Below, piece after piece: positions 60,790 through 64,000 of a stretch of DNA of 64,000 bases. The stretch is from Dermacentor variabilis (taxonomy: Eukaryota > Arthropoda > Arachnida > Ixodida > Ixodidae): contig NC_134572.1 of the NCBI RefSeq assembly GCF_050947875.1, forward strand, positions 126,225,605 through 126,289,604, read 5' to 3'. The translations under genes and the position numbers were made by a program. The number at the start of each line of letters is the position of its first letter. Positions within the stretch are counted from its first letter, which is position 1. The notes under the pieces were generated by a model. That model searched no databases. It was not told the DNA's origin and saw only the letters and a list, made by a program, of their open reading frames with translations.

Positions 60790-61121
60790 CAGTTATTCGA
60801 AGTGCCTCGAGCGGCCAGTCCCGCGGAAATTTCGTCTGTATTCGGAAACTTCTTTCATGCCGGGAAAAACACTTTTGTGTAGCACGTATTGAGAAACAGA
60901 AAGCTTTCATGTTGCTCTACAATTTTCTCATTGAGATATTAATCTAATTGTAATATTTCGATGTTGATTAATTAAATAATACTAATTATGTAATTAGGCG
61001 GAATGCGAAAACGAATTTGAGTAACTCTAAGCAATGGCAAACAACATTACCTTGGTTCTCTCGAATTAAGTGGCATTTGCATATTTTAAATACTGCCGCA
61101 TGATAGTTGGGACACCCTGTG
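60790..61121 (-). repeat. Dispersed repeat ending CACAGGGTGTCCCAAC
   Basis: On the minus strand it starts GCACAGGGTGTCCCAAC and runs through ATATGCAAATGCCAC, GAACCAAGGTAATGTTGTTT and GCATTCCGCCTAATTA. It then reads GTAGAGCAACATGAAAGC, GTGTTTTTCCCGGC and GGCCGCTCGAGGC. I remember this order from tick and other arthropod sequences, where it is dispersed. The class is unknown, perhaps a DNA transposon derivative. It abuts the LINE at about 60790. Confidence 0.55.
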
Positions 61122-64000
61122 CATGAGCGCCTGTTTCAGACTGAAGTATAAACGCTGCAGCGTATTTGTGCGTTACGTACTGCATGCTGTGAAGGTTTCT
61201 TATGTCCGTCTACTGATATTTTAGTCTCTTTATCATATTCTCTATAGTGCAGTGTGCAGCCAACCGGACACCGCATGGTTAACTGTCCTGCCTTCCCTTG
61301 CCCCTTATTTCTCTTTGTCTCGGTCTCCTTTCAACAGCTTCGAACTTGAAAGGCAACCCTACCTTTCCTTTTCGAAAATATCGTTCAATCTTTTACATCT
61401 ACGGTGTTTTACCGTCGCATCTGCGCCTCGACTTTTTCCTTTAACCACACCGCGCAACACAACAGCAACCTAATGGCGAGTAATCGTGGCTGTTCGGTGT
61501 AGGATGTTTTTGCGTGGATCACAACCTTCAGAACCTAACATTTGTCCCTGCGGCAGTTTCGTAGCGTAATTGCCCCCTTATTGGGTGTTTCTTCATTCAC
61601 ACTTCCGCAACCTATTTTCAGCAAAGTACGCGAGCATACTCTGTCGCCTAATTTAAGGTGAAAAAAGAAAGCGGCGGCATATTGAAAAACCCGTTGTAAT
61701 CAATACATTCAGTTCGACCATGAAGCTCTCACGAATGATTTTGATGCATGCCAATATCGCGACTGAAGCGCAGTTCAGTTCCCGTGATCCATGGAGTGTT
61801 TGTAGCAGTGATTGAGGGAAACGGAAGATAATTCACGCAATGAAACAGAAGGAAAAGACACGTTATTGTGTTAGGGTCGTGGTTGGAGAAATAAATGAAC
61901 GGCGAATTGCACAACTCAGTGGATTTCCGCTTCAGACACTAATCATTCGGCGTTTGTCCATATATCGTTCACGCGAGGAAGACTGATGGCCGCGTTCTGT
62001 TTCACGTTAATCTGATAACGCAGTTAAATATTCGACTGTCAGCCGTTCAATCGAAACAGTAATACCAAGAATGCATCAAAGCATTGCTTCCACAAGTATT
62101 TTCTCAATTGATAAGGCAGAGCTGATACTGCGGCATCTTCTTGGTCGGAATCGGAAGAAAATATCGAACTTCTCCTGTTTATTTACATTCATCACGCTTC
62201 TCAAAGAGAAAATGTATATCTAAAGCCGAAATTTCGCGCTGTGTAGTAAAGGCTGCTCTCGTTAAAAAAATATGTTGGGTAGCTGTACCCAACAAGTGCA
62301 CCACAGAACACGGCTTAGCGCTTTGAAATTATTTCTTGAAACTTGAGGCATTCCGGAGAACTACTGTGGACATTCGTGCACTGTAGGAACTATTCTTCAG
62401 GTTCGTATTCCCGTGATGCAAAGAAATGTTTCTGCAATGTCTGCCTGAAAAGTACTCGATCTTGTTTTAGCTTGTGATATATGGCTTTCACAAATCATGT
62501 GTAAATTGTTGCATACTCAATTCCCACTCTGACCACAGTACTTTGTTGCGTAAATTGTATGTTTTACAACGTACAGAGACAAAGAAAGAGATACGTACTT
62601 TCATGATGCGCCGCACATGCTAGCATGGCTGACAACCTGGCATGCTATACTCCTTGTATAGCGAACTCGGTCAACCATTCGTAAACGCACTCCGACTTTC
62701 ATTTAGGTTTTATATGCCATTTTTTAAATGTGTATCCGAGCGGGCGACATGCATTCGCGATGTTGGCTGTCCTTTCTTGCTTAGCATTTCTGTTTTGCGG
62801 TTGCCAATGCTTGGTATACGTGTTGTTTCGTTAAGCAGAATGGAGTAACGGCCACCATTCGTTTCGGGCGCGCGCATTCAACAATGGTAACAATAAAACG
62901 GAATAGTAGCTGCAACCCTGGGGCAGGCAATGAATATCAATAGGCCGAACAGATTCCGCAAGGGCCACACGTCGGCGGAGTGTTGTTATGCAGGCTACAC
63001 CGTGGAACGAAAACCTCGACGAATTATTCGTGCCCGCGCTTCTCCCGTCGAGCATCTTTCGGTCGCTTAAATACTGCATGAAACATCTTCGCTACTAAAC
63101 GTTTGATTTCCTCCTTTCTACTCTCGCCTGGAAGGGGTTCGTTTGTTTTCACCCGATAATGTGTCACGTTTTGTTCAGCGACTATTGTTCAGCTTATTTT
63201 CGAAAGGGCGTCAGCAGCAGAAGCGATCTCAGTTCGCAGCCGTACATTCGACTGTTCAAGGTTTTCCGAGCGCAAAGCGCCGAATAACTTAGCGTTTTAT
63301 GCATTTAATTATTACGCAAGAGCTACGTGAGGAAGACGACGAGAAAGGGAGGGCAACGATCCTAGCGCAAAGAAGACATACGTAAAGAAACAGAAGCCAG
63401 GGCAGTATTGTACTAACCAAGTGTTAAAAAATTATTGTGCAAGGTTACCCTGCTTGCCTAACAACTAGTTCTTTTGACGACGAGTCCGGACAAGCATTTA
63501 CGAAATAAAATTTTATGCATGGCGTAGCAGTTCTCGTGGTTCCTTGTCTTCTTTCCTTGTGTTACCTTGTTAGTTCTTATTTGTGCACAAGGTTGCTTTT
63601 TCTCTTCCCCCCCCCTCCCTTATGTATATGTCGCTGCTGAGGCAACGCTCGTACTGTGCGTTCCTTCTTTACAATTTTTCGCGAAGCTCCGACGTAACTT
63701 TTTGATGGCCACTGTCGTTTTCTAAGGACGGATATGCTCCATGCTGGCCCTGGCACTTTCCTGTCCTCTTAACTCGTGCTCATTCTATGCCCATCATTCC
63801 CTCACTGCCTGTTCCAAGGCGTTTTCCTCCTCTTGGTATTTGGTGTTTAAATGTAACGTGCACCGCAGTAACGCATCGGCGCAACTACATCCGTACGTTT
63901 ATTCGCCAGTCCCAACTAACCTTAACCCATTTTGGGCAAAACACATATTTGCGAACGGTCCACTAAGCTGCCCTCTTGGAAGGGTTTGGGTTCGAGCTAG
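61122..64000. other. No recognised gene
   Basis: Unassigned DNA, with a C-rich run near 63607-63616. No domains, repeats or supported exons. Confidence 0.35.

Overview
This window looks like nuclear DNA from an ixodid (hard) tick. The main clue is a tRNA-derived SINE that I recognise as the tick Ruka family. It occurs four times: two near-complete copies and one 5'-truncated copy, each with perfect target-site duplications, plus one old decayed copy. Other clues are degenerate non-LTR retrotransposons of types common in ticks, many long microsatellites, and the absence of any long intact gene. Nothing suggests bacterial, organellar or viral DNA. Family names rest on my recognition of motifs, because no database search was possible.

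Layout. 0-10 kb: a (TTTA)n tract, a THAP zinc-finger exon with a frameshift (1025-1182), a decayed Ruka (3061-3267), a tRNA-like SINE head (5341-5415) and the first copy of a dispersed LINE 3'-end repeat. 10-22 kb: a broken LINE ORF1 joined to a poly(A)-ended 3' UTR (12381-10957, minus), a possible 47-nt exon (17052-17098), a GC-rich block with an 11-bp inverted repeat (17875-18130), a probable repeat 3' end, a second tRNA-like head and an RTE-type reverse transcriptase with stops and frameshifts (20205-21345, plus). 22-38 kb: mostly unrecognised DNA with LINE 3' ends, a truncated Ruka in a 16-bp duplication, and a full Ruka at 37.65 kb. 38-44 kb: two small inverted-repeat elements and a Ty3/mdg4-type LTR retrotransposon remnant in which an exact 261-bp duplication flanks an RNase H fragment. 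46-55 kb: an open segment with good splice signals, the best-preserved Ruka, a second tRNA-derived SINE, an I-type LINE C-terminus ending in a 17-bp hairpin, a solo LTR with 4-bp duplications, a candidate acyl-CoA desaturase first coding exon (54161-54294) and a 174-bp tandem duplication. 55-64 kb: a GC-rich block with a TATA box, a degenerate CR1/L2-like LINE (minus) ending in a (GATT)n tail, and another dispersed repeat.

Functionally, the window reads as long intronic or intergenic DNA with two short host-gene traces (THAP and desaturase) and several weaker exon candidates. The autonomous-element remnants I can read carry stops, frameshifts or truncations, so none looks mobile now. I did not find a convincing new biological system. 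The most unusual structures are the X-Y-X arrangement at 39.6-40.9 kb, the hairpin over a LINE stop codon at 51.6 kb and the two inverted-repeat elements.
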